From: an uncultured Gammaproteobacteria bacterium
GTDB lineage: Bacteria > Pseudomonadota > Gammaproteobacteria > Steroidobacterales > UBA11654
NCBI GenBank assembly: GCA_902595845.1
Contig: CACJRN010000013.1
Location: forward strand, 1 to 39,447
Direction: 5' to 3'
Length of the DNA: 39,447 bases
How positions within the stretch are numbered: position 1 is the first letter of the stretch; each line of letters opens with the position of its first letter. Position numbers and translations under genes: made by a program. The notes under the pieces are model-generated. The model made no database searches. It saw nothing but the letters and a program-made list of their open reading frames with translations, and was not told where the DNA came from. Positions 33,318-39,447 of the stretch are shown here, piece by piece.

Positions 33318-33351
33318 GAAATCAAATCACTGTTCAAATCTAATCTGTGAC
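33300..33351 (+). repeat. Inverted repeat around the nuclease stop codon, with a TGAGTAAG direct repeat
   Basis: GTCACAGAT at 33300-33308 and ATCTGTGAC at 33343-33351 form a perfect 9-bp stem. The 34-base loop contains most of the right arm of the larger inverted repeat. TGAGTAAG occurs at 33311-33318, where its TGAGTAA spans the nuclease stop codon, and again at 33355-33362. The nested repeats suggest a duplication or insertion scar, or a long hairpin ending the nuclease transcript. No T run follows. Confidence 0.6.
33324..33342 (-). repeat. Right arm of inverted repeat flanking the nuclease gene
   Basis: AAATCACTGTTCAAATCTA at 33324-33342 is the reverse complement, at 18 of 19 positions, of 32351-32369. 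It lies 7 bases after the nuclease stop codon. Together the arms frame a segment of 992 bases holding only the nuclease gene. TA dinucleotides form both outer ends; no longer target-site duplication is seen outside them. Confidence 0.8.
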
Positions 33352-33394
33352 TGTTGAGTAAGGAAAGATTTCTCGGTTGGTCGAGAACCACATT

Positions 33395-33589
33395 ATGATT
33401 TGTATTAAAGCAGAAATACCAAAAGAGATTTGTGAAATAGATGACGAATTAAAAGCAATTTATCATTCGCATGACACCGTTTGCATTTGGGTTTTCAAAT
33501 CTAGAGAAGATAGAAATAATTTTATGAATGATACCGTTGGCATGAAGAAAGAAGAGAGAGAAAAACATTATTTAGATAATTATGGATAA
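33395..33589 (+). CDS. Small protein of unknown function (64 residues)
   Basis: Not recognised. From the ATG at 33395 the product is 64 residues (MICIKAEIPKEICEID...), mixed charge, rich in Asp, Glu and Lys, with no membrane segment or signal peptide. An N-terminal Ile/Cys/Val strand and the central VCIWVFKSREDRNNFMND look like a small alpha/beta fold. The open frame extends upstream to a TTG at 33377, but that lies in a small hairpin (TTCTCG/CGAGAA, 33370-33387) and lacks a ribosome site. The next gene overlaps its end by 8 bases, which supports it being translated. Confidence 0.55.
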   Translation: MICIKAEIPKEICEIDDELKAIYHSHDTVCIWVFKSREDRNNFMNDTVGMKKEEREKHYLDNYG

Positions 33590-34097
33590 AAAATACAAAA
33601 AATTATTTCAAACTGTCTGCGAAGCACCAATTGATGCGCCTAAGGAAGCATTTAACCTACATGATTGGGTTTTTACTCTATCAGATAAAGATTATCAGGC
33701 TACTGCAAGAGGACATATAGGTGCTGGATCGAGCATTCATACTGATGGAACACAAACTTCTGTCAATGTAGAGAGCGTTGGAGGAAATTTATTAGTTCAA
33801 CACTATGTAGCAGAAGTTAAAAAGCCTGATTACGTTAAAATGGTTTCTCTGTCGGATCTTTGGTTAATGAAATTAATACATGTTGTAGTGAAAGTTACAT
33901 GGGAAATGCGTCTAATTGCTGTTTCTGACAATGAATGTAAATTCCAAAATACTGTATTGGTAGAACACCCTAATTTCATTATGAAAATTTTGTCCGCTTT
34001 AGCATTAGGCGGTTATTTTGTTAGAAAACATAATGAAGAAGAAACCCCTTTGTTTGCTCAAAACCTATTTAAAAGAACCTTCAAAAAAATCGACTGA
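33582..34097 (+). CDS. Hypothetical protein, possibly SRPBCC-like
   Basis: Not firmly recognised. It has 171 residues, no signal peptide and one moderately hydrophobic stretch near the C-terminus (about 141-154). The pattern of alternating strands (IHTDGTQTSVNVESVGG, NLLVQHYVAEV, VTWEMRLIAVSDNECKF) followed by a C-terminal helix ending FAQNLFKRTF resembles the START/SRPBCC helix-grip fold. This is a guess from sequence texture. The ATG overlaps the stop of the 64-residue gene upstream, so the two are probably one transcription unit. Confidence 0.6.
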   Translation: MDKKYKKLFQTVCEAPIDAPKEAFNLHDWVFTLSDKDYQATARGHIGAGSSIHTDGTQTSVNVESVGGNLLVQHYVAEVKKPDYVKMVSLSDLWLMKLIHVVVKVTWEMRLIAVSDNECKFQNTVLVEHPNFIMKILSALALGGYFVRKHNEEETPLFAQNLFKRTFKKID

Positions 34098-34110
34098 TCA
34101 TTAGGGCTTG

Positions 34111-34401
34111 ATGATGGAAATAAATTGGGTGATTTTAGGCTGGTTAATCGACATGACTCTTAATGGCTTCGTGTGGCTTATCATTGCAGCATTTTCTCTG
34201 TTATTAATTGATATGACTGACACATGGACAAGAAAAGCTATTAAATGGATGGATAAAGCTGATAAATGGATAAGAAAATTAATAGATGATTTATTTGAGT
34301 GGATTCAAAAGAAGAATCTTAAAATACTCTCTAGCATTATATTGTTAATTATCTTTGGTATTCTTGCTCAGCTAGAAATAATACCTAAGCTCATAACTTA
34401 A
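34111..34401 (+). CDS. Small two-helix membrane protein of unknown function
   Basis: About 96 residues. Hydrophobic segments lie near 5-35 (WVILGWLIDMTLNGFVWLII, continuing to LLLI) and near 71-90 (ILSSIILLIIFGILAQLEI). Between them is a Trp/Lys/Asp-rich amphipathic stretch in which W-I-R-K/W-M-D-K motifs recur (KAIKWMDKADKWIRKLIDDL). No known family was recognised. TTAGGG at 34101-34106 precedes the ATG at 34111; ATG 34114 is an alternative. It sits between two other small genes and may function with them at the membrane. Confidence 0.55.
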   Translation: MMEINWVILGWLIDMTLNGFVWLIIAAFSLLLIDMTDTWTRKAIKWMDKADKWIRKLIDDLFEWIQKKNLKILSSIILLIIFGILAQLEIIPKLIT

Positions 34402-34412
34402 TATAGATATCA

Positions 34413-34604
34413 ATGAAAGATAAGCATAAGAAATTTAAGAATCGTGGTAATGCTGGAAACTGGATTGGCGTTGGGACCGCAACAGGAGCAGCAGTATTTG
34501 TTGCCACAAATGAACCAACGTGGATAGCGGTAGGCATTGCAGTTGGCGCAGCAATTGGTTGGCGAAAACCAAAAGATAAAAACGAAGGAGGAAAACATGG
34601 ATAA
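34413..34604 (+). CDS. Small glycine-rich protein with glycine-zipper-like segment
   Basis: 63 residues: a basic N-terminus (KDKHKKFKNR), a central Gly/Ala/Val-rich region with repeated G-x-x-x-G spacing (GVGTATGAAVFV and GIAVGAAIGW), and a basic tail. One or two short membrane passes are plausible. Glycine-zipper segments occur in small membrane-inserting proteins; no function can be given. Its end overlaps the next gene by 8 bases, and its 3' part carries the GGAGG ribosome site for that gene. Confidence 0.5.
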   Translation: MKDKHKKFKNRGNAGNWIGVGTATGAAVFVATNEPTWIAVGIAVGAAIGWRKPKDKNEGGKHG

Positions 34605-34974
34605 CTTGTCAATATTAAAAAACACATTAAGAGTTTTTGGGGTTGCGTTTGTATTAATTATGCCAATGATGAAGCTAGACCCCCTAGGAGGCTGGGCTTG
34701 GAGTCCAGGACAATGGGAATATGAGATGATGATTCAAGGGGTTTATATGACACTTGGGGTTATGATGATCACCGCGTCAAAAGATCCAGTAAAACATGCA
34801 ATGTTTGTATGGTTTGTTATATGGAGCAGTATTGTTCATGGCGGAATTATGGCTTATCAAGCAGCTATTGATACAGATGAAATGGGGCATTTTTTAGGCG
34901 ATATACCTGCATTATTCATCCTAGCCATATTGGCTGGCTACACCTTAAGAAAAGAGCAGGCAAAGCATCAATAA
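34597..34974 (+). CDS. Four-helix membrane protein, possibly DUF6632 family
   Basis: 125 residues from the ATG at 34597, which follows GGAGG closely. The frame extends further upstream, but that part lies inside the preceding gene and lacks a ribosome site. Four hydrophobic segments are visible (about 11-28, 43-60, 68-85, 101-116). The pattern YMTLGVMMITASKDPVKHAMFVWF...WSSIVHGGIMAYQA resembles the uncharacterised DUF6632 family (from memory, not checked). Function unknown. It follows the glycine-zipper gene with an 8-base overlap. Confidence 0.6.
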   Translation: MDNLSILKNTLRVFGVAFVLIMPMMKLDPLGGWAWSPGQWEYEMMIQGVYMTLGVMMITASKDPVKHAMFVWFVIWSSIVHGGIMAYQAAIDTDEMGHFLGDIPALFILAILAGYTLRKEQAKHQ

Positions 34975-35001
34975 AAGCTTATTTGCTTCTGAAGGAAAAA
35001 G

Positions 35002-35460
35002 ATGAAAAAAATAATAGCCATCGTCCTTTTGATCTTTTCACAGAGTGGTTGGAGCCAAGAAAGGCTTGATGCCCTATTAGATGGACTTCATCAAGATGCC
35101 CATGAAGGTAATTTCCAGTCCTATTTTGCTCGCTACAGTTCAGACGCGATCTTTTTGGGAACTGATAAAACCGAGCGGTGGACGATAGAGGAATTTAAAA
35201 ACTATGCTAAACCGGCATTTGTAGATGGCCATGGATGGACTTACACCGTAGTACAGCGTAACTGGGAAGGTAGCGGTAATATCCGCTGGTTTGATGAAAT
35301 TCTGTTTAATGAAAAGCTAGGGCATTGCAGGGGAACAGGGGTCATCCAGTTGATCAACAACGAATGGAAAATCGCCCACTACGCCCTGACCATGCTTGTT
35401 CCTAATTCTGTTGCTGAAGAAGTCGGCTCTCAAACCAAGCAAGCTGATAAAATAAATTAA
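35002..35460 (+). CDS. Exported SnoaL-like (NTF2 fold) protein
   Basis: 152 residues. A signal peptide is predicted at 1-18 (KKIIAIVLLIFSQSGWSQ), so the protein is probably periplasmic. The mature part fits the SnoaL_3/NTF2-like pattern: LDGLHQDAHEGNFQSYFARYSSDAIFLGTD, W-T-I-E-E-F, and late strands with GTGVIQLINNEWKIAHYALTMLVPN (about residues 110-134). Members may be enzymes or ligand binders; no catalytic assignment is justified. An AAGGAAA site lies before the ATG. The gene stands 27 bases after the membrane-protein gene. Confidence 0.75.
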   Translation: MKKIIAIVLLIFSQSGWSQERLDALLDGLHQDAHEGNFQSYFARYSSDAIFLGTDKTERWTIEEFKNYAKPAFVDGHGWTYTVVQRNWEGSGNIRWFDEILFNEKLGHCRGTGVIQLINNEWKIAHYALTMLVPNSVAEEVGSQTKQADKIN

Positions 35461-35483
35461 TTTTTAAATGCAGGAAAAAAGTT

Positions 35484-36653
35484 ATGAATGACTCATCACG
35501 CTCAATAAAGGCATGTGCACAATATTACGGTGAAAATGCCGCCGCAGTAGAAGCCTATCTCTTGGAGGGAGAAAAAAGGGCCCTGGAGCTCGGCAACAGG
35601 GGGCCAATTTTATTTGATGATCAGGGTAAGCTTGCTAGAGAAATTCGCAACTCATATTCAAAAAATGGATTTTATATATTTGAAAACGTAATAGGCGCTG
35701 AAGAGCTTGCAGACATAAAAAAAGATCTTAACCGGTTAAGGGCCAATTTTCCAGCTGGGCCTGAATCTAAAGTAGATCTCAACGGAAACCCAGCCTTTAA
35801 TGCTGACTCAAAGTCCTTGACACTATTATGGTCAAAACCATTGGGCGATCCCTTAGGAGGAACCGAGTTAGCTAATGGCAGGCACCAAGTTAAACTCTTC
35901 GAGCCCGAGGCTTCAGTTGGCGCCCCCCCAGCTGTTCCTGTTATTTTGCTTGGCTCGCTACAGTTTTCTGATGCTTGTCTTAGAGCTTATGCTCATCCCA
36001 AATTGTTAAAGGTCACGGAATCTATAAATGGAGAGGATTTTGTTCCATTCAATGAGGCTTTGTTTATAAAAGAACCAGGGGTGGGCGCTGCTGTGTCTTG
36101 GCATCAAGATGGGGTTACCCACTGGGATAGCAGGGATTTCGATGAAGACATTCATGGCTTCAACTTTATGGCTCAAATTTATGGCAGCACTGCTGTTAAC
36201 GGGGTTTGGGTTCTTCCAGGAACACATAAGGTTGGAAAAATTGATATAAAAAATCTAGTCAAAGAATCTGGCAGCGAAAGACTAAAAGGAGCTGTTCCAA
36301 TGATCTGTAACCCAGGAGATGTTGTGATATGTAATAGACAAATTCTTCACGGCTCTTTTCCAAACTGTGGATATGAAAAAAGAGTAACTGTAAATTTTGG
36401 GTTTCATAAAAGGTCATCTGTTTTAGGCATCAAAGGAGGGGGCGTGCATAGCGAAGCCCAGGTTTTCGATGAAGAGATAATAAGTAGAAGATCTAAGTCT
36501 ATTGGCTATGCAATTGAGGCCAGAAAATCCAAATATAAAGATGAAAAACCCTTTGACTATAGGCCTTTCAAAAGCTCTGGCAAAACTTATGTTTGGGATG
36601 ACAATGCTCGAAAGGACTTAATAGACTATAACCTTGAAGACTTAAGCATTTAG
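35484..36653 (+). CDS. Phytanoyl-CoA dioxygenase (PhyH) family Fe(II)/2-oxoglutarate oxygenase
   Basis: 389 residues, cytoplasmic. The non-haem iron ligands are H207 and D209 (SWHQDGVTHW) and distal H289 (RQILHGSFPN), with R300 as the likely 2-oxoglutarate anchor (GYEKRVTVNF). VWVLPGTHK between them is the usual double-stranded beta-helix block. The N-terminal 150 residues, including NGFYIFENVI, precede the catalytic core. Substrate unknown: this family hydroxylates lipids, ectoine and many small molecules. The ATG follows a GCAGGAAAAAA region, 23 bases after the SnoaL-like gene. Confidence 0.85.
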   Translation: MNDSSRSIKACAQYYGENAAAVEAYLLEGEKRALELGNRGPILFDDQGKLAREIRNSYSKNGFYIFENVIGAEELADIKKDLNRLRANFPAGPESKVDLNGNPAFNADSKSLTLLWSKPLGDPLGGTELANGRHQVKLFEPEASVGAPPAVPVILLGSLQFSDACLRAYAHPKLLKVTESINGEDFVPFNEALFIKEPGVGAAVSWHQDGVTHWDSRDFDEDIHGFNFMAQIYGSTAVNGVWVLPGTHKVGKIDIKNLVKESGSERLKGAVPMICNPGDVVICNRQILHGSFPNCGYEKRVTVNFGFHKRSSVLGIKGGGVHSEAQVFDEEIISRRSKSIGYAIEARKSKYKDEKPFDYRPFKSSGKTYVWDDNARKDLIDYNLEDLSI

Positions 36654-36684
36654 TTTCAGAGCTTTCTTCAAGGGAGGAGTTATT

Positions 36685-37260
36685 TTGGAAAAGATCGACA
36701 ACACATATTTAATGCTTTCAAGCCTGTTGTTTTCGTTATTTTTAGCACTCTATTCTTTTATTCTTGCGCCGACAGAAAATAATGCATTACTGTGGGCCAG
36801 ATATAGCGCCAACCTCTCTTTTCTTTATTTATTTGCTGCATTTTCTGCAAGCGCCTTAAACCAATGGTTTAAAAACCAAACCACAAAAATTTTGTTGAAA
36901 AATAGGAGGTACCTTGGTTTGAGTTTTGCAATTGCTCACACATTCCATCTGGCAGCACTTATTTATTTCTTCTTGGACAGTAATGACCAGCCAAGCATGG
37001 TATCAATTATAGGAGGAGGACTCGGATATTTGCTGATGTATGCTATGGCAATTACATCAACAGATAAGATGGTTAGAAGATTAGGCATCAAAAACTGGAG
37101 GCTACTCCACACAATTGGAATAAACTATCTGATCGGAGCTTTTCTTTTTACATTCATTGCGAACGCTTTTCAGAAAGACATATATTCTATATATACAATT
37201 TTTACTATAGCCGTTTTTATGATTTGGATGCTAAAGCTTATAAACAGGGCCAGACAATGA
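36685..37260 (+). CDS. Ferric-reductase-like transmembrane protein
   Basis: 191 residues with about six membrane segments. RRYLGLSFAIAHTFHLAAL (around 73-91) and NWRLLHTIGINYLIGAF (around 136-152) match the histidine-bearing helices of ferric-reductase-like domains such as MsrQ, which bind haem in the membrane. The second histidine usual in the later helix is not seen, so haem binding may differ. A TTG start is supported by a strong AGGGAGGAG site 5 bases upstream. It overlaps the next gene (ATGA). A redox role is inferred from the family only. Confidence 0.65.
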   Translation: MEKIDNTYLMLSSLLFSLFLALYSFILAPTENNALLWARYSANLSFLYLFAAFSASALNQWFKNQTTKILLKNRRYLGLSFAIAHTFHLAALIYFFLDSNDQPSMVSIIGGGLGYLLMYAMAITSTDKMVRRLGIKNWRLLHTIGINYLIGAFLFTFIANAFQKDIYSIYTIFTIAVFMIWMLKLINRARQ

Positions 37261-37607
37261 AAGAGTATGTTGGTCAATGTCATTGTGGAGGAATAAACTT
37301 CAGGTTTTATTCAGAGGATTCTGTTGAAATATGGAAATGTAATTGCTCAATTTGTGAGCCTCTGGATTATGAGCACCTATTTATTAAGCACGATGATTTT
37401 ACAATCATTAATGGAGAGGAATTAATTTCCGAGTATTCTTTTGGAACAAAAAAAGCGAAGCATTTGTTTTGTAAAAATTGTGGAATAAAAAGCTTTTACC
37501 AACCTCGCTCGCACCCAGACTCATACAGCATTAATCTGAAGTGCGTAAAGAACCCTCCAGAAGTTACCAACATCGTTTATTTTGATGGCAAAAATAAATT
37601 TACCTAA
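37257..37607 (+). CDS. GFA / CENP-V domain zinc protein
   Basis: 116 residues from the ATG that overlaps the preceding stop (ATGA). The zinc-ligand cysteines of the glutathione-dependent formaldehyde-activating fold are present: C8 and C10 (QCHCGG), C28, C30 and C33 (CNCSIC), and C72 and C75 (FCKNCGI). The fold is secure. The formaldehyde-glutathione activity ascribed to founding members is not established for most of the family, so no substrate is claimed. The frame extends 33 bases upstream inside the previous gene but without support. Confidence 0.82.
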   Translation: MKEYVGQCHCGGINFRFYSEDSVEIWKCNCSICEPLDYEHLFIKHDDFTIINGEELISEYSFGTKKAKHLFCKNCGIKSFYQPRSHPDSYSINLKCVKNPPEVTNIVYFDGKNKFT

Positions 37608-37616
37608 GCTTTTTTC

Positions 37617-38108
37617 ATGAAAAAAATAAGTTTTGTCATAGCCATACTGATCAGCAGCAACCTTTTTGCAAAAAGCGATCTTTTTGGTTATTGGCTGACA
37701 CCGGGCTCAATTGTTCTCATCGAAAACTGCGATAAGCACCTTTGTGCCAAAATCGAGACAATTTTTGTCGAAGAGGGGCGCGACCCAAAGCTAATTCTTG
37801 ATGAAAACAATAAAAACAAGCCGCTCAGGTCAAGAACGATTGTGGGCATAAATGTGTTATCAGGGTTTTCTATAGATGATATCGAGCAGAGAGAGTTTAA
37901 AGGCGGAAAAGTTTATGACCCAAGAAGAGGCAGAGAGTTTAAGGCTAACATTTACCTTAAGGATAATGGAAACCTCAAAGTAGAAGGGTGCCTAGCATTT
38001 ATATGTGATGACGAAGAATGGTTGCCGCTTGTGGTTACAATCAATGCTGACGGGACCAAAGAAGCAAGCTTAAAGAGCCCGCCAGAAGATGAGGGTTATA
38101 AAAAATGA
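37617..38108 (+). CDS. DUF2147 family exported protein
   Basis: 163 residues with a signal peptide (1-18, ending LFA then KSD). The mature protein follows the DUF2147 pattern: FGYWLTPGSIVLIENC...LCAKIE, LRSRTIVGINVLSGF, FKGGKVYDPRRGREFKANI and late NLKVEGCLAFICDDEEW. C39 and C44, and the later C126 and C131, could form disulfides. Function of the family is unknown. It ends 16 bases before the convergent purine-permease gene. Confidence 0.82.
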   Translation: MKKISFVIAILISSNLFAKSDLFGYWLTPGSIVLIENCDKHLCAKIETIFVEEGRDPKLILDENNKNKPLRSRTIVGINVLSGFSIDDIEQREFKGGKVYDPRRGREFKANIYLKDNGNLKVEGCLAFICDDEEWLPLVVTINADGTKEASLKSPPEDEGYKK

Positions 38109-38124
38109 GAGCGCTTAGAGACGT

Positions 38125-39423
38125 TTACAAAAAAACAAATTTTGCTACAAAGATTACAAACAAAAACCATGCGCCAGAAGAAACGCTTCTGATTTCGCCA
38201 ACAAAAGCCTTAATCACCACATAAGAAATAAATCCAAGTGCAATGCCATTTGCGATTGAAAAGGTCAAAGGAATCATGACTATCATGATCAATGATGGGA
38301 CCAGTTCAGTGGTATCGGACCAGTCCAGCTTCTCCATTCCTCCAAGCATTAAAATCGCCACATAAATAAGTGCACCAGAGGTGGCATATGCTGGAACTAT
38401 TGCAGCCAGGGGCGAGAAAAAGATTGCCAAGAGAAACATTAGCCCCACAACAACAGCAGTCAACCCCGTCCTTCCGCCAGCCTCAACACCAGCAGAGCTT
38501 TCTACATAGCTGGTGACTGGTGCGCAACCAAAAAACGCGCCAACAACACTTGATGTGCTATCAGCCTTTAGCGCCCTATCTAGGTTTTTTACCTTTCCAT
38601 CAGAGCCAATTAAGTTCGCACGGTTTGCAACGCCCAAAAGCGTTCCAGCCGTGTCAAAGAGGTTCACAAAAAGAAACGAAATAACAATGCTTACCATTGC
38701 CACATCGAGCGCGCCCAAAACATCCAACTTCAAAAAAGTAGGCGCCAAATCAGGTGGCGCCGAAACAAAACCTTGAAATTGCACAAGGCCTAAAAGTATT
38801 CCTGAAATAGTCACAGCAATAACCCCCAAAATAATAGAGCCAGGCACCTTTCTTATTGCAAGTACGGAAATAAGCAGGAACCCCAGCCCAGCTAAAAGAG
38901 TCTCTGTATTAGAGAAATCGCCAAGACTTAAAAAATTAGCATCATTGTCGACAATCAGGCCCCCACTTTTCAGACCGATGAAACCAACAAATAAACCCAC
39001 CCCAGAACCCATGGCTACTCTTAAGTTCATTGGAATGCTATCTAGCATCCATCTCCTAAGAGGAGTAATGCTCATGATCACAAACAATATGCCCGCAAGA
39101 AAAACAGCACCGAGTGCAATTTCCCAGCTGTAACCCAACTCAATGACCACAGTAAAAGTAAAGAATGCATTAAGGCCCATGCCTGGCGCTAAACCAACTG
39201 GCCAGTTCGCATATAGCCCCATTGCAAAACAAGCAAGCGCAGCAGCAATGCATGTGCCAACAAAGCTTGCGCCAGGGTCCATTCCTGCAGCAGACATTAT
39301 TTGTGGGTTTACAAGAATAATATAGGCCATGGTTACAAAGGTTGTTAAGCCTGCTATCAGCTCTTGCTTAGGGGTTGTTCCGTGTGATTTTAGTTTAAAA
39401 AATCTCTCTAGGATTGGTGTCAT
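38125..39423 (-). CDS. AzgA-type purine (adenine/guanine/hypoxanthine) permease
   Basis: Inner-membrane nucleobase:cation symporter of the NCS2/AzgA branch. It has 432 residues with 12 or more hydrophobic spans. The AzgA signature ELIAGLTTFVTMAYIILVNP is near the N-terminus (about 21-40), followed by ANWPVGLAPGMGLNAFFTFTV. NLFDTAGTLLGVANRANL (about 254-271) and APVTSYVESSAGVEAGGRTGLTA are the substrate- and ion-site regions. The start is ATG at 39423; the 24 remaining bases hold no visible gene. Exact purine specificity cannot be read from sequence; E. coli homologues of this type (GhxP, AdeP) differ in preference. Confidence 0.9.
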   Translation of the reverse strand: MTPILERFFKLKSHGTTPKQELIAGLTTFVTMAYIILVNPQIMSAAGMDPGASFVGTCIAAALACFAMGLYANWPVGLAPGMGLNAFFTFTVVIELGYSWEIALGAVFLAGILFVIMSITPLRRWMLDSIPMNLRVAMGSGVGLFVGFIGLKSGGLIVDNDANFLSLGDFSNTETLLAGLGFLLISVLAIRKVPGSIILGVIAVTISGILLGLVQFQGFVSAPPDLAPTFLKLDVLGALDVAMVSIVISFLFVNLFDTAGTLLGVANRANLIGSDGKVKNLDRALKADSTSSVVGAFFGCAPVTSYVESSAGVEAGGRTGLTAVVVGLMFLLAIFFSPLAAIVPAYATSGALIYVAILMLGGMEKLDWSDTTELVPSLIMIVMIPLTFSIANGIALGFISYVVIKAFVGEIRSVSSGAWFLFVIFVAKFVFL

Positions 39424-39447
39424 TTGTTCTAATCCAAAAACCCAGTC

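Noticed and set aside
32351-33342. Complete insertion sequence or Tn7-type element at glmS
   Set aside because: No transposase, Tn7 genes or clear target-site duplication are visible; only inverted repeats are supported.
33370-33387. Short hairpin TTCTCG/CGAGAA before the 64-residue gene, considered as a terminator
   Set aside because: Only six base pairs and no T run after it; could be chance.
38513-38776. Plus-strand frame of 87 codons within the purine permease
   Set aside because: Antisense to conserved membrane segments of the permease; no independent support.

Overview
The window is a chromosomal segment from a low-GC, Gram-negative bacterium, most likely a marine gammaproteobacterium and possibly SAR86-like. 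This placement is inferred from gene order and protein style; no database search was run. The evidence is the gammaproteobacterial dnaA/dnaN/recF/gyrB block facing rpmH/rnpA/yidC/mnmE/mnmG, followed by rsmG/parA/parB/atpIBEFHAGDC/glmU/glmS. GyrB is 805 residues, as in the gammaproteobacterial form. An AcuI-type acryloyl-CoA reductase, short intergenic gaps and Lys/Asn-rich proteins fit a streamlined marine genome.

Layout. Positions 14-2075 (+): single-chain glycyl-tRNA synthetase and a PlsC-type acyltransferase. Positions 2128-8233 (-): gyrB, recF, dnaN and dnaA, all reading leftwards. Positions 8425-32353 (+): one tightly packed run of rpmH, rnpA, yidC, mnmE, mnmG, an oligopeptide ABC transporter (oppA, B, C and a fused D-F ATPase), acuI, rsmG, parA, parB, the whole F1Fo ATP synthase operon, glmU and glmS. 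Positions 32354-38108 (+): an accessory stretch with a PDDEXK nuclease framed by inverted repeats, several small unknown or membrane proteins, a SnoaL-like protein, a phytanoyl-CoA dioxygenase family enzyme, a ferric-reductase-like membrane protein, a GFA-type zinc protein and a DUF2147 protein. Positions 38125-39423 (-): an AzgA-type purine permease.

The window very probably contains the replication origin. Genes diverge from the dnaA area. The dnaN-dnaA gap (6738-6912) holds a cluster of DnaA boxes beside an AT-rich tract with DnaA-trio-like repeats. A further perfect DnaA box lies between dnaA and rpmH. A perfect 16-bp parS palindrome lies inside recF, and the ParA and ParB expected to act on it are encoded about 15 kb away. 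Initiation (DnaA), the sliding clamp (DnaN), supercoiling (GyrB), repair (RecF) and origin segregation (ParABS) are thus encoded around the origin. Membrane insertion (YidC), tRNA wobble modification (MnmE/MnmG), energy production (ATP synthase) and UDP-GlcNAc synthesis (GlmS/GlmU) follow.

Main oddities: dnaA is split by one extra base in a G7 run; an opp-acuI cassette sits between the normally adjacent mnmG and rsmG; many genes use TTG or GTG starts, with a probable CTG start for rsmG; AtpB has a signal-peptide-like N-terminal extension; and a nuclease gene directly after glmS is framed by 19-bp inverted repeats matching at 18 positions. No rRNA, tRNA, CRISPR array or recognisable transposase was seen. 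No gap without a gene exceeds 300 bases.
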